A stretch of 64,000 nt of DNA from Ereboglobus luteus (GCF_003096195.1 NZ_CP023004.1:1716501-1780500), one strand, 5' to 3'; shown: positions 52,864 through 63,032, counted from the stretch's first letter. A program made the numbers and translations. Notes: a model not told the origin generated them from the sequence alone.

Positions 52864-54357
52864 ATGAGCACCACATACCAAGAGAAACGCAAATCAACGC
52901 TTTCCCAGCTTGCTGGGGAAACCCTGGACCTCCTCGTCATAGGCGGGGGTATCGTCGGCAGCGGCGTCGCGCGCGATGCCGCCATGCGCGGACTTCGCAT
53001 CGGCCTTGTCGACCGCTACGATTTCGCCTACGGCACCAGCAGCCGCTCCAGCCGCCTCCTCCACGGCGGCTTGCGCTATCTCGAGCAAGGCCGCGTCGGC
53101 CTCGTGCACGAGTCCAGCGTCGAGAAAAAAGTCGTCCACAAAATCGCCCCGCACCTCGGCCAGCCGCTCGGGTTCATGTTCCCCGTTTACAAGGTCAACG
53201 GCTTCCCCCTCTGGATGATGCGCATCGGCGTGAAAATGTATGACCTCCTCTGCAACGGCAAAAACTTCAAGCCCTCGCGCGGCTTCACCGTCAAGGAAAC
53301 CCTCGAGCACCTCCCGCAAATCAACACCAACGAACTGCGCGGCTCCGTGCGCTACTACGACGCGCTCACCAGCGACGCCCGCCTCACGCTCGACACCCTC
53401 CGCTCCGCCGTGAAGCACGGCGCGCACATCTCCAACTACACGCGTTTCATCGACTCCAAGCGCGAAAACGGCATCTGGACGTGCGAAATCGAGGACACGC
53501 TCACCGGTGAGAAATACACCGTGAAAACGCGCGCCATCCTTAACGCCGCCGGCCCGTGGCTGGAAAAAATTCCGCACAGCGAGATCAAGCTCCGCCTCAC
53601 AAAGGGCATCCACATCGTCGTTGACCGCAAGCGCATCCACGTCGATGAGGGCGAGGCCGTCACGATGGTCGAGGGCAAGCGCATCCTCTTCCTCATTCCC
53701 TGGGGCGAGCGCCTCATCATCGGCACGACCGACACCGACTACGACGCGCGTCCCGAGGACGTGAAAGTTGACCTCGAGGACATCGACTACGTCCTGCACA
53801 CCGTCAACACCACCTTCCCCACGGTCAAGCTCACCCGCGAGGACATCATCAGCTCCTGGGTCGGCCTGCGCCCGCTCATCGCCAACCGCGACGGCTCGCC
53901 CTCGAGCACCTCGCGCGCGCACCAGATCAAGCTCGTCGAGGAAGGCTGGTGGGATATCGCCGGCGGCAAGCTCACCACCTACCGCCTCATGGCCGAGCAA
54001 GCCGTCACCAAGATTGTCAAGAGCCTCGGCATCAGCGCCAAGGCCTGCCGCACAAAAGAGGAGCCGCTTCTCACACCCGAGGAGGCTGCGACCTACAGCG
54101 GCATCATCCCGACCGCCTATGGCGAGGCCGCGGTGAAGCACTACGTCGAAAACGAATGGGCGATCTCCCTCGCCGACGTGATCATGCGCCGCACGAGCTG
54201 GCACTTCTACATTCCCGACATGCCCTCGCGCGCCGCCGAAGTCGGCGCCTGGATGGCCGCCGCCGCCGGTTGGACTCCCGAGCGCCTTGCCTCCGAGCTC
54301 AAGCACTACGCCGAGGAAGCCGCCAAAACATATCCGGCTCCGAAAGCGGGCGCATAA
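52864..54357 (+). CDS. glpD: Aerobic glycerol-3-phosphate dehydrogenase
   Basis: 497 residues. The FAD-binding GGGIVGSG motif near the N terminus is followed by GTSSRSSRLLHGGLRYLEQG, typical of GlpD, and the C-terminal helical domain. It oxidises glycerol-3-phosphate to DHAP at the membrane, passing electrons to quinone. It is the last gene of the glycerophosphate cluster and is closed by a terminator. Confidence 0.92.
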   Translation: MSTTYQEKRKSTLSQLAGETLDLLVIGGGIVGSGVARDAAMRGLRIGLVDRYDFAYGTSSRSSRLLHGGLRYLEQGRVGLVHESSVEKKVVHKIAPHLGQPLGFMFPVYKVNGFPLWMMRIGVKMYDLLCNGKNFKPSRGFTVKETLEHLPQINTNELRGSVRYYDALTSDARLTLDTLRSAVKHGAHISNYTRFIDSKRENGIWTCEIEDTLTGEKYTVKTRAILNAAGPWLEKIPHSEIKLRLTKGIHIVVDRKRIHVDEGEAVTMVEGKRILFLIPWGERLIIGTTDTDYDARPEDVKVDLEDIDYVLHTVNTTFPTVKLTREDIISSWVGLRPLIANRDGSPSSTSRAHQIKLVEEGWWDIAGGKLTTYRLMAEQAVTKIVKSLGISAKACRTKEEPLLTPEEAATYSGIIPTAYGEAAVKHYVENEWAISLADVIMRRTSWHFYIPDMPSRAAEVGAWMAAAAGWTPERLASELKHYAEEAAKTYPAPKAGA

Positions 54358-54381
54358 TCTATTCGAGCGCTAATCAACAAG

Positions 54382-54429
54382 CCGGCAAACGACCCGTTTT
54401 CAAACGGCGCTCGTTTGCCGGTTTTGTTT
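54382..54429. terminator. Rho-independent terminator between glpD and dusB
   Basis: CCGGCAAACGA (54382-54392) pairs with TCGTTTGCCGG (54411-54421), with an inner CCGTTT/AAACGG stem, followed by TTTTGTTT. The two genes converge here. Confidence 0.85.
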
Positions 54430-54490
54430 ATTCTTTCGGCGTCTTCAATAGTGAGGCGGTTGGCGAAATGCCGAAACCGCCGCGCCGATC

Positions 54491-55609
54491 TCACCAGAAA
54501 TCCACCGGCCCCTTGGGCACGGGGATGGATTCGCCGGCGTCCGTGGTTTCGCCCGCGGGGCGCATGAACGACGCCACGAGCGGCGCGGGACGGAAGCGCG
54601 GCAGCGGCTCGGCGTCGGGGTTTCCATTCTCGCAAAACGGTGCGCGCCACTTGCGATACGCGACGAGTATCGTTTCGAAATCCGCGCGTGTGTTCATTTT
54701 CACGATGCGCTGTTTGAAGTCCTTCGACGGACCCAAGCGGCGCGCATACCATGGCGCGATTTTGCGAAACATCCGGCAGCCGAGCTCCTCGCCGAACACT
54801 TCGATCATCAAATCCAGATGGCGCGACATCACGCGCACGCGCTCGGCAAACGTCGGCTCGGGCAGCAGTTCGCCCGTGCGCAGCAGGTGCTCCGTGCGGC
54901 GAAAAATCCACGGATCGTAAAACGCGCCGCGCCCGATGCTCACGCCCGCGCAGCCGGTTTCGTCGATCATCTTGCGCGCGGACTCGGGCGTGATCACGTC
55001 GCCGTTGCCGATGACGGGAATCGTTTTCACCGCCTCCGCGACCTTGCGGATTCCGGCGAGATTGACCGTGCCGGAAAATCCCTGCGCGCGCGTGCGCCCG
55101 TGCACAAACACCGCCGCGATGCCCGAGTCCTCCAGCACGCGCGCAAGGTCGGGCGCGGTGATGTTGGCGTCGTCCCAGCCAAGGCGCATTTTGGCGGTGA
55201 CGGGAATTTTCACCGCCTCGACCATGCCGCGCGCGAGCTTCGCGGTTTTGTCGAGCTCGGTCATCATCGCCGAGCCGCCGCCAACTTTCACGACCTTGGG
55301 CACGGGGCAGCCCATGTTGATATCGATGGATGCCGCGCCGGACTGCTCGCAAATGACCGCCGCGTCGCGCATCTCCGCCGGGTCGGAGCCGAAAAGCTGG
55401 ATCGCCATCGGACGGTCGGCGGGCGTGGAACGGATGAGTTGCAGCGCCTTCGGGTTGCGCTCGATGAGCGAGCGCGCGTTCACCAGGTCGGTGGTCGCCC
55501 AGCCGAGCCCGCCAAGCTCGCGAATCGTCAGGCGCATGGGCAGGTTTGTGTAGCCCGCGAGCGGTGACAGAAAGAGCGGTGAGTCGATTTGGACGGAGCC
55601 GATGCGCAT
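54491..55609 (-). CDS. dusB: tRNA-dihydrouridine synthase (DusB-type)
   Basis: 372 residues from the ATG at 55609. FMN-binding and catalytic regions are intact: MGCPVPKVVKVGGGSAMM with the catalytic Cys and HGRTRAQGFSG, and GNGDVITPE. It reduces uridines in the tRNA D loop to dihydrouridine. In this window, tRNAs with altered D loops occur at 4.6-8.8 kb, but that gene set is not linked to it. Confidence 0.9.
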   Translation of the reverse strand: MRIGSVQIDSPLFLSPLAGYTNLPMRLTIRELGGLGWATTDLVNARSLIERNPKALQLIRSTPADRPMAIQLFGSDPAEMRDAAVICEQSGAASIDINMGCPVPKVVKVGGGSAMMTELDKTAKLARGMVEAVKIPVTAKMRLGWDDANITAPDLARVLEDSGIAAVFVHGRTRAQGFSGTVNLAGIRKVAEAVKTIPVIGNGDVITPESARKMIDETGCAGVSIGRGAFYDPWIFRRTEHLLRTGELLPEPTFAERVRVMSRHLDLMIEVFGEELGCRMFRKIAPWYARRLGPSKDFKQRIVKMNTRADFETILVAYRKWRAPFCENGNPDAEPLPRFRPAPLVASFMRPAGETTDAGESIPVPKGPVDFW

Positions 55610-55719
55610 GGGAAAATTGATTTTTCGCCTTTGAGTGGAATGAGAACAAAAGCCGGATGCAAACGCCAAAGGCGCCCGGCGTGTTTCCGATGGCAGGCAA
55701 ACGGACGCGATCCCCGTTT

Positions 55720-56178
55720 TCAGATATGCTTTCCTTTTGAAAACAGCGGCACGTTTTCGAAATGGTGCGGGATGAGCCGGCCGTCATCCGTTCGTTCCAC
55801 AACGACGACATCAAGGCGGTAGCTCAAGTCGCGCCAGCGGGGGCCGAGGGTGCGCAGATAGGTGCCGGCGGCGCGCTTGAGGACGTTTTTTTTGCGCGTG
55901 TTCACCGCCTCGTAGCCGTTAAGAAGCCGCGCGGTTTGATAGGTTTTCACTTCGACAAAAACGAGCGCGCCTTCGCGTGCGCGGCAGATGATGTCGATTT
56001 CGTCTCGGCGGTCCTTCGGGCTGCGCCAGTTGCGCGCGAGAATGGTCATGCCGCGTTCGTTTGCCAGGAAACGCGCGGCGGCGGATTCACCGGCTGCACC
56101 GTGTTTTTGTTTTTCGGTGCGCGCCGGCGTCGCCGCGCCGCGCAGCCTCGCCCATTGTTGCTTGAGCCATGAGATCAC
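55720..56178 (-). CDS. YraN family (UPF0102) putative nuclease-like protein
   Basis: 152 residues of the YraN family, with a restriction-endonuclease-like fold: [38 protein letters not shown] (Asp/Glu and ExK motif). It starts with GTG at 56178. That GTG overlaps the TGA of the frame that the polX gene would use if it lacked its frameshift, as expected for a coupled operon. Confidence 0.85.
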   Translation of the reverse strand: MISWLKQQWARLRGAATPARTEKQKHGAAGESAAARFLANERGMTILARNWRSPKDRRDEIDIICRAREGALVFVEVKTYQTARLLNGYEAVNTRKKNVLKRAAGTYLRTLGPRWRDLSYRLDVVVVERTDDGRLIPHHFENVPLFSKGKHI

Positions 56179-57958
56179 GCGCGGTGGGTTTCAAGCCACG
56201 CGCGCATTTCGGCGAGGGCTTGGTGTTGATGATGTTTTGTTTCGAGAGCCAGCCCTTGCGGGCGATGTTCACGCCCGTGCGCACAAAGGCGAGGTGGCCG
56301 GTTTCGTGTGCGTCGGGGTTGATTGAGCAGAGCAGGCCGCGTGCGGCGGCGCCGTGCCAGAGCCGCCAGTCCATGTCGAGACGCCACGGGCTTGCGTTGA
56401 GTTCGATGATTACGCCGTTGGCGATCGCGGCGTCGATCACCTTTGCCGCGTTCACGCGGTAACCTTCGCGACGCAACAGCAGCCGCCCCGTCATGTGACC
56501 GAGCATGGTGACGCGCGGGTTTTCGATGGCGCGGATGATGCGCGCGGTCATCTGCTCCTCGCCCTGCGAGAAGGCGTTGTGCACCGAGGCGACGACGAAG
56601 TCGAGTTGCGCAAGCGTGAGGTCGTCGAAATCCAGCGAGCCGTCCGTGAGGATGTCGCATTCGGTGCCGGCGAAGACATGCGTTTTGAAGCGCCCCGATG
56701 TATTTATTTTTTGGATACAGTCGACCTGGTCGGCGAGGCGTCGCTCGTCGAGGCCGCGCGCCTGGTGGCTCGATTTCGAGTGGTCGGCGATGCCGATGTA
56801 TTCCCATCCGAGCGTTTGTGCGGCGGCGATCATTTCCTCGAGCGTGCTGCGGCCGTCCGACGCGGTCGTGTGGTTGTGAAACGCGCCGCGCAGGTCGGTG
56901 TGTTCCACGAGATGCGGGAGCCTGTTGTTTGTGAGTTCCGCCGCCTCGATTTCATCAAGCCCCTCGCGCAACTCGGGCTCGATAAACGCCAGGCCGAGCG
57001 CGGCGAAGAGTTCCGTTTCGCTTGTGATTTTCGCGCGCGTCTCCGCGTGCGCGGCGGCTTTTGTTTTGACGGTGCCCTCGCCATCGGCGGGCTCAAGTCC
57101 CCATTCGCTGAGACTCAGGCCTCGCGCGAGGGCGCGCTGGCGCATTTGCACGTTGTGATCCTTCGAGCCGGTGAAGTGGTGCAGCGCAAACGCGAATTGC
57201 TCCTCCGGCACGATGCGCAAGTCGGCCTGCAGGCCGTTTTCGTAGCGCACGCTTGTTTTTGTCTCGCCGCGCGCGGTCACCTCAAAAACGCCCGGCCGGG
57301 CCGTGAACCAATCGACAATTCGTCCGACGGCTTTCGAGTCCTTTGCGTCCGCCGCGACGATGAAATCAAGGTCTCCGACCGTCTCCAGTCCGCGTCGCAG
57401 GCTGCCCGCGGCCTCGGCGTGTTTCACACCGCGCAGTTTGCGCAATCCGGCGACAATCGGCCCGGCAACCGCGTGCGCGTTCCACCAGAGATGGCGGCGT
57501 CCGTAGGCCTCGCGGTGCTTGATTCCCTCGAGAAGCTTTTGCTGGGTTTTTTCGCCGAAGCCGGGCAGCTCCGCCACGAGGCCGTCGGCGCACGCCTTGG
57601 CGAGCGCGGCGATGCTTGAGATGCCGAGCTTGTCGTGCAGCGCCTTGATTTTTTTCGGACCGAGATTTGGGATTTCCAGCATCTCAACGAGGCCGGGGGC
57701 GACCGATGTGCGCAGTTCCTCGTGGAAGCGCAGCCGGCCCGTTTTGTGGAGCTCGGTGATTTTCTGCGTGAGCGCCTCGCCGATGCCCTTGACTTCGGAG
57801 AGCTTTCCGGAGGCGATCACTTCGCCGAGGTCGTCCGTGAGCGACTCCAGGGTGCGGGCTCCGTTTTCGTAAGCCCGAATCTTGAACGGATTTTCGCCCT
57901 TCAACTCGAGCAGCACGGCGATTTCCCTCAAAACATCGGCAATATCGTTTTTGGTCAC
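56087..57958 (-). CDS. polX: PolX-type DNA polymerase with PHP domain, frameshifted 3' end
   Basis: About 620 residues as read. It has an N-terminal helix-hairpin-helix domain ([18 protein letters not shown]), a Pol X nucleotidyltransferase domain ([17 protein letters not shown]) and a C-terminal PHP domain ([14 protein letters not shown]) for repair synthesis and end processing. The last 30 residues are unusual. Dropping back one frame near 56219 gives [14 protein letters not shown], the normal end, and a TGA that overlaps the yraN start. A one-base loss in the AAGCCCTCGCC region explains both. The start GTG at 57958 has GGAGG directly upstream but only one base away. Confidence 0.85.
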   Translation of the reverse strand: MTKNDIADVLREIAVLLELKGENPFKIRAYENGARTLESLTDDLGEVIASGKLSEVKGIGEALTQKITELHKTGRLRFHEELRTSVAPGLVEMLEIPNLGPKKIKALHDKLGISSIAALAKACADGLVAELPGFGEKTQQKLLEGIKHREAYGRRHLWWNAHAVAGPIVAGLRKLRGVKHAEAAGSLRRGLETVGDLDFIVAADAKDSKAVGRIVDWFTARPGVFEVTARGETKTSVRYENGLQADLRIVPEEQFAFALHHFTGSKDHNVQMRQRALARGLSLSEWGLEPADGEGTVKTKAAAHAETRAKITSETELFAALGLAFIEPELREGLDEIEAAELTNNRLPHLVEHTDLRGAFHNHTTASDGRSTLEEMIAAAQTLGWEYIGIADHSKSSHQARGLDERRLADQVDCIQKINTSGRFKTHVFAGTECDILTDGSLDFDDLTLAQLDFVVASVHNAFSQGEEQMTARIIRAIENPRVTMLGHMTGRLLLRREGYRVNAAKVIDAAIANGVIIELNASPWRLDMDWRLWHGAAARGLLCSINPDAHETGHLAFVRTGVNIARKGWLSKQNIINTKPSPKCARGLKPTARDLMAQATMGEAARRGDAGAHRKTKTRCSR

Positions 57959-58027
57959 GCCTCCAGTAAAACCGCTTTGAACCGAAAAACCACGATAATT
58001 TGTCCCTTTCCCGCAAACATCGTTTTT

Positions 58028-58100
58028 ATCTGCGTTCATCTGTGACAGATGTGGATTTGTTTCGGAGTATTATCCACAGATGTCGCAGATGAACGCAGAT
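58028..58100. repeat. Inverted repeat downstream of the GxxExxY gene
   Basis: ATCTGCGTTCATCTGTGACA with extension is mirrored by ATCCACAGATGTCGCAGATG and GAACGCAGAT. It is closely related to the element at 58560-58635, so the two flank the gene at 58110-58517. Confidence 0.78.
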
Positions 58101-58109
58101 ATTTTTGGG

Positions 58110-58517
58110 TCATTCGTGTTCATCCTCGTTTTTCGGCGGATGGGTGCCGTGGACGAAGCGTTTGTATTCGAGTCGCGGCGCGCCGAAGTTCAAGAGCAGG
58201 GCTTTTTTGAGTCCGGATGCCTTTAGATAATTGATGACTTGTGACTCCTCGGAGCCGGAGAGCTTTTGGAGCGCCTTGAGTTCGACGATGAGGCTTTCAA
58301 AACAAACAAAACCGGCACGATACGCGGCCTTGAGCGCTTGGCCGCGATAATGAACCGGCAGTTCCCGTTCGCGTGAATACGCTATGCCCCGCATCTGCAA
58401 TTCTCGTTCCAGCGCTTCCTGATAAACAGCCTCGAGGAAACCGTGTCCCAGTTCCGAGTGGACGGTCATTGCAGCTCCAATGATGGCATAAGTTTGTTCG
58501 TCGCGATTGTTTTTCAT
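58110..58517 (-). CDS. GxxExxY-family protein
   Basis: 135 residues with the family signature [13 protein letters not shown] (GxxExxY) and [10 protein letters not shown], resembling a PD-(D/E)XK nuclease-like fold. The function is unknown. The gene is bordered on both sides by related inverted repeats (58028-58100 and 58560-58635), suggesting a small mobile cassette. Confidence 0.85.
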   Translation of the reverse strand: MKNNRDEQTYAIIGAAMTVHSELGHGFLEAVYQEALERELQMRGIAYSRERELPVHYRGQALKAAYRAGFVCFESLIVELKALQKLSGSEESQVINYLKASGLKKALLLNFGAPRLEYKRFVHGTHPPKNEDEHE

Positions 58518-58559
58518 GGTGTTTATTGATTGGGGAGCTTATTTTTATCCACGGATTGT

Positions 58560-58635
58560 ATCTGCGTTCATCCGCGACATCTGTGGATGTCCTTTTTCGG
58601 ATATTTATCCACAGATGTCGCAGATGGACACAGAT
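58560..58635. repeat. Inverted repeat upstream of the GxxExxY gene
   Basis: ATCTGCGTTCATCCGCGACA with extension at the left is inverted at the right (ATCCACAGATGTCGCAGATG, then GACACAGAT). It matches the element on the other side of the gene. Confidence 0.78.
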
Positions 58636-58789
58636 GTTTTTTAGGGCAGACGGATGATTGGTCGAAAGGGGAGGGTTCACAAATCAGTTTGCACGGGAAA
58701 TGGATTCCGCCTTGCGCGCAATTTTTGTCCCTTTCCCTTGTTGACTACCCCCGGCGTGCGAATAGCCTTCCGCGCTTAATTTTTTGGGC

Positions 58790-61690
58790 ATGGCAACCGA
58801 TTTAAAAAACACTATCCAACTTCCTAAAACAGACTTCGCGATGCGCGCGAATCTCGTCAAGCGCGAGCCTGTCCGAATTGCCCACTGGGAAAAACTCGAC
58901 CTCTACGCCGCCATCCAGAAAAAACGCGCCGGCGCCCCCGCCTTCGTCCTCCACGACGGTCCGCCGTTCACCAATGGCGACGTCCACATCGGCACCGCGC
59001 TCAACAAGGTTCTCAAGGACATCGTCAACCGCTACAAATCCATGCGCGGCTTTCGCACGCCCTTCGTGCCCGGCTGGGATTGCCACGGCCTGCCCATCGA
59101 GCAAAAAGTCACCGCGCAGCTTCGCGCCGAAAACAAAACCGTCTCCACCGCCGAAATGCGCGCCCTCTGCGGCGAGTTTTCGGAGCAATGGATCGCGCAC
59201 CAAACAAAACAATTCAAGCGCGTCGGCGTCATTGCCGACTGGGCCAGCGAATACAAAACAAAGGCTCCCGCGTTCGAGGCCGACATCATCCGCACGTTCG
59301 CCGCGTTTGTTGAAAAGGGCCTCGTTTACCGCAGCAAGAAACCCGTTTACTGGTCGATCCCGTTCGAGACCGCGCTTGCCGAGGCCGAGATCGAATACAA
59401 GGACCACGTCAGCCCCGCCATCTGGGTGAAATTTCCCGTGCCGACCGGCGAGGCGCACAAATACGACCTGCCCGCCGACAAGCCGCTCTCCGTCGTCATC
59501 TGGACGACAACGCCGTGGACGATTCCGGCCAACCTCGCCATCGCGGTGAACCCCGATATTGAATACGAAATCGTCGGAACGGGGACTGAGCGCTACATCA
59601 TCGCACATCAACTCTACGATGACTTTGCAGAAAAAACCGGCCTCACCCTAATCGACAATCTCAACTTCCGTCTAGGCAAACAGCTCGAAGGACTTCAGCC
59701 GCGCCATCCTTTCATCGACCGCGCCGCGCCCGTCGTTCTCGCCGATTACGTGACCACCGAAAGCGGCACCGGCTGCGTTCACACCGCGCCCGGCCACGGC
59801 GCGGAGGATTATCTCACCGGCCTCAAATACGGCTTGCCCATCTACTGCCCCGTCGATGACGACGGCAAATACATCGACGACGGACAAATCCCCGCCGACC
59901 TCGTCGGCCTCACCACGCTCGAAACCGTCGAGGATCTCGCCGCCAAGCGCACCTCGCCCGCCAACATCGCCGTCCTCAAAAAACTCGACGCCGCCGGTGC
60001 GCTCCTCGCGAAGGCGAAATACACGCACAGCTACCCGCATTGCTGGCGCTCGAAAACGCCGATCATCTTCCGCGCCGTCGACCAATGGTTTGTCTCGCTC
60101 GACAACAAGGCCGGCTCGTCCGATGGAAAATCCCCGCGCGAAACCGCCCTCGCCGCCATTACCAACGACGTTGCGTGGGTGCCCGCCAGCGGCGAGAAAC
60201 GCATCACCGGCGCGGTCGAGTCGCGCCCCGACTGGTGCATCAGCCGCCAGCGCTCATGGGGCGTGCCCATCATCGCCTTCTACGACGACAAAAAAAATCC
60301 CTATCTCGACGCGGGCGTGATTCGCGCCGTCGCCGAAAAAATCGAGAAGCACGGCACCAACTATTGGTATGACGCCACGCCCGCGCAAATCCTCGAAGGC
60401 GTCGCGCTTCCCGCCACATGGCCCGCCGCCGACGCGCTCGCGTGCGGACGCGACACGCTCGACGTTTGGATCGACTCCGGCTCGTCGCACGCCGCCGTGC
60501 TCAAGCGCGGACAAGGCGGCACGCAATGGCCCGCCGACCTCTACCTCGAAGGCTCCGACCAGCACCGCGGCTGGTTCCAGTCCTCGCTCTGGACAAGCGT
60601 CGCCGCCTACGGCGCCGCGCCCTACAAGCGCGTCCTCACGCACGGCTTCATCGTCGGCGCGGACGGCAAAAAAATCTCCAAGTCCGGCCAATACGAAAAA
60701 CCGCCCACCAGCGACAACTACATCGCGCAATACGGCGCCGACGTCATTCGCCTTTTGTTCGCCTCGCAAAATTTCACCGAGGACCTCCGCGTCTCCAATC
60801 TCGACACGGACCTCAAAAATCCCGCGAGCATCCTCAACGTCGTTGCGGAGGCATACCGCCTTTTCCGAAACACCTTCCGCTACCAGCTCTCGAACCTCTT
60901 CGACTACGACCACGCGCGCGACGCCGTGCTGTATTCGAAAATGGATACGCTCGACCGCTGGGCGCTCCACCAGGCCGCCGCGCTCATCCGCGAGTGCACC
61001 GCGGCCTACGATGCCTACGAGTTCCACCGCGTTTACCAGCTCTGCAACCAGTTCTGCTCGGTGACGCTCTCCGCCGTCTATCACGACATCCTCAAGGACC
61101 GCCTCTACACGCACGCGACGAACAGCCAGCAACGCCGCTCCTCGCAAACCGCGATCCACGAAATCTTCCACACGCTCGCGAAACTCCTCGCGCCCGTGCT
61201 CGCCTTCACGACCGACGAGGCGTGGTCGTTCGCCACGGCAAAAACGGAATACATTGATGGCGACTCCATCCACCTCCGCGACTGGCCCGTGGCGCCCGCC
61301 GAGTGGACCGACGCCACGCTCGAGGCCGACATCGCCGCGCTGCTCAAGACGCGCGCCGCCGTCACCGAGGCCATCGAACCGCTTCGCGCCGCGGGCAAGA
61401 TCGGAAAATCGCTCGACGCCGTCATCACGCTCAACGCCGCCGCCGGCGCGCCCGAGCGCGCGCTCTACGAAAAGCACCGCGATTTTCTCCCCGAGCTCTT
61501 CATCGTTTCGCAAGTCGAGCTCGCTGACGCGCCCGGCGCGCCCGCGATCGAAGTAAGCCTTGCGTCCGAACGCGGACTGCACCGCTGCCCGCGTTGCTGG
61601 CGCTCCGTGTCCGCGCTCCAAGCGACGCCGCACGGCGACGTCTGCCCGCGCTGCGCCGAGGCGCTCCATGCATTTCAGGTGGACAAGTAA
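58790..61690 (+). CDS. ileS: Isoleucine-tRNA ligase
   Basis: 966 residues or so of class I synthetase. The HIGH motif is HIGT at residue 66-69 and the KMSKS motif reads KISKS at 628-632. The CP1 editing domain lies between, and the C-terminal zinc knuckle has CPRCWRSV and CPRCAEAL. The ATG at 58790 was chosen; no T-box-like leader is evident. A short spacer leads to the H1-DksA gene on the same strand. Confidence 0.96.
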   Translation: MATDLKNTIQLPKTDFAMRANLVKREPVRIAHWEKLDLYAAIQKKRAGAPAFVLHDGPPFTNGDVHIGTALNKVLKDIVNRYKSMRGFRTPFVPGWDCHGLPIEQKVTAQLRAENKTVSTAEMRALCGEFSEQWIAHQTKQFKRVGVIADWASEYKTKAPAFEADIIRTFAAFVEKGLVYRSKKPVYWSIPFETALAEAEIEYKDHVSPAIWVKFPVPTGEAHKYDLPADKPLSVVIWTTTPWTIPANLAIAVNPDIEYEIVGTGTERYIIAHQLYDDFAEKTGLTLIDNLNFRLGKQLEGLQPRHPFIDRAAPVVLADYVTTESGTGCVHTAPGHGAEDYLTGLKYGLPIYCPVDDDGKYIDDGQIPADLVGLTTLETVEDLAAKRTSPANIAVLKKLDAAGALLAKAKYTHSYPHCWRSKTPIIFRAVDQWFVSLDNKAGSSDGKSPRETALAAITNDVAWVPASGEKRITGAVESRPDWCISRQRSWGVPIIAFYDDKKNPYLDAGVIRAVAEKIEKHGTNYWYDATPAQILEGVALPATWPAADALACGRDTLDVWIDSGSSHAAVLKRGQGGTQWPADLYLEGSDQHRGWFQSSLWTSVAAYGAAPYKRVLTHGFIVGADGKKISKSGQYEKPPTSDNYIAQYGADVIRLLFASQNFTEDLRVSNLDTDLKNPASILNVVAEAYRLFRNTFRYQLSNLFDYDHARDAVLYSKMDTLDRWALHQAAALIRECTAAYDAYEFHRVYQLCNQFCSVTLSAVYHDILKDRLYTHATNSQQRRSSQTAIHEIFHTLAKLLAPVLAFTTDEAWSFATAKTEYIDGDSIHLRDWPVAPAEWTDATLEADIAALLKTRAAVTEAIEPLRAAGKIGKSLDAVITLNAAAGAPERALYEKHRDFLPELFIVSQVELADAPGAPAIEVSLASERGLHRCPRCWRSVSALQATPHGDVCPRCAEALHAFQVDK

Positions 61691-61726
61691 AAGCTTCAGC
61701 AAAAACAACCAACAAGGACAAAAATC

Positions 61727-62971
61727 ATGGCCAAACCCAAAAAAAACGCCCCCTCTAAGAAACCAGCCAAAAAAGAAAAAAAACCTGCGTCAAAAAAACC
61801 GGCCGCAAAGAAGTCCGCGGCCAAAAAAACGCCGGCCCGGAAAGCGCCGTCCAAAAAACCTCTCCCGAAAAAGAAACCAGCGGCAAAAAAAACCGCCGCA
61901 AAAATTGTGGTAAAAAAGAAACCGGCGAAGGCACCCGCGAAAAAAGCGCCGGTCAAAAAAGCTTCCGCAAAAAAACCACCCGCGAAAAAAATCAAAGCAT
62001 TGCCGAAATCCGCCGCGAAACCCGCGGCCCCTAAGAAAAAATTGAAGCCCGTGTCCAAAGCCGCCAAATCTGCGAAGAAACCCGCAACGAAACCGAAACC
62101 CGCGAAACCCGCGGCCAAAACCAAGGTCGCGCCCGCGAAAAAAAGCGCGCCCAAGGCCGCCGCGGAAAAGGGCCGCGCCGTCGCGTCCGCGCCGGTCAAG
62201 GCCGCTCCCGTTGCGGCCAAGCCCGAGACAAAGCGCGATCAGTTGCGCAAAAATATCATGGGCGGAAAAAAATCGCTCAGGCCCGTTGCCTTCAGCTTGG
62301 ATGAGGCTCGCGAAATCGCCAAGACCGCGAGTGCCGCCGACAGCGCCTCCGCGTCCGCCTCCGCGAAAGCTCCCGCCGCGCCCGCCAAGCCCGACCTTGA
62401 AAAACTCGCCAAGGCCATCGCGCCCTCGCATGTGAAGGCGGCGTCGCTTGCCGACATCCTCGGCTTCAATCCCAAGAAGGCGCAGAAGCCGTCGCTCTTC
62501 GCCGATCCGAGCACGATCCCGGAGAAATACCGCCGCTATTACAAACTTCTCATCGAGCTGCGCAATTCGCTCACCGAGGGGCTTTCGTTGCACACCGAGG
62601 AAACGCTCCGCCGCTCCACGAAGGAGGACGCGGGCGACCTTTCGAGCTACGGGCAGCACATGGCCGACGCCGGCACCGACACGTTCGACCGCGACTTTGC
62701 GCTGAGCATGGTCGCCAACGAGCAGGAGGCTCTCACCGAAATCGACGCCGCGATCAAGCGCATCCAAAACGGCACCTACGGCATTTGCGAGGTTACTCAA
62801 AAACCCATCGCCAAGGAGCGCCTGCTCGCCGTGCCCTTCACGCGCTACTCCGCCGAGGCGCAGAAGGACATTGAGAGAAACCGCATGCGCGTGCGCACCG
62901 CCGCGGGGCTCTTCGCCGAAATGGGCGACGACTCCGGACGCGGCGACGACAGCAACGTCGAGGAGGAATGA
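61727..62971 (+). CDS. Histone-H1-like / DksA-TraR fusion protein
   Basis: 414 residues. The first 165 or so are made of short Lys/Ala/Pro repeats (KKPAAKKSAAKKTPARKAPS-type), like histone H1 or bacterial nucleoid proteins of the AlgP kind, and would bind DNA without specificity. After a linker, about 255-414 form a DksA/TraR-type coiled coil and zinc-finger-like end, where only one of the usual four cysteines is visible (GICEVTQKPI). Fusion of an H1-like tail to a DksA domain is notable. A terminator follows before lspA. Confidence 0.8.
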   Translation: MAKPKKNAPSKKPAKKEKKPASKKPAAKKSAAKKTPARKAPSKKPLPKKKPAAKKTAAKIVVKKKPAKAPAKKAPVKKASAKKPPAKKIKALPKSAAKPAAPKKKLKPVSKAAKSAKKPATKPKPAKPAAKTKVAPAKKSAPKAAAEKGRAVASAPVKAAPVAAKPETKRDQLRKNIMGGKKSLRPVAFSLDEAREIAKTASAADSASASASAKAPAAPAKPDLEKLAKAIAPSHVKAASLADILGFNPKKAQKPSLFADPSTIPEKYRRYYKLLIELRNSLTEGLSLHTEETLRRSTKEDAGDLSSYGQHMADAGTDTFDRDFALSMVANEQEALTEIDAAIKRIQNGTYGICEVTQKPIAKERLLAVPFTRYSAEAQKDIERNRMRVRTAAGLFAEMGDDSGRGDDSNVEEE

Positions 62972-62986
62972 TTCCGGTTTCTGAAT

Positions 62987-63026
62987 GCGGAATGCGGATT
63001 GCCGAATAGTCCGCATTCCGCTTTTT
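62987..63026 (+). terminator. Rho-independent terminator
   Basis: GCGGAATGCGGA (62987-62998) pairs perfectly with TCCGCATTCCGC (63010-63021), followed by TTTTT. It lies between the fusion gene and lspA, so lspA needs its own promoter or readthrough. Confidence 0.88.
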
Positions 63027-63032
63027 GTTTGT

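Noticed and set aside
58636-58789. T-box leader upstream of ileS
   Set aside because: No specifier loop, T-box sequence or terminator/antiterminator pair can be seen in the 150 bases before ileS.
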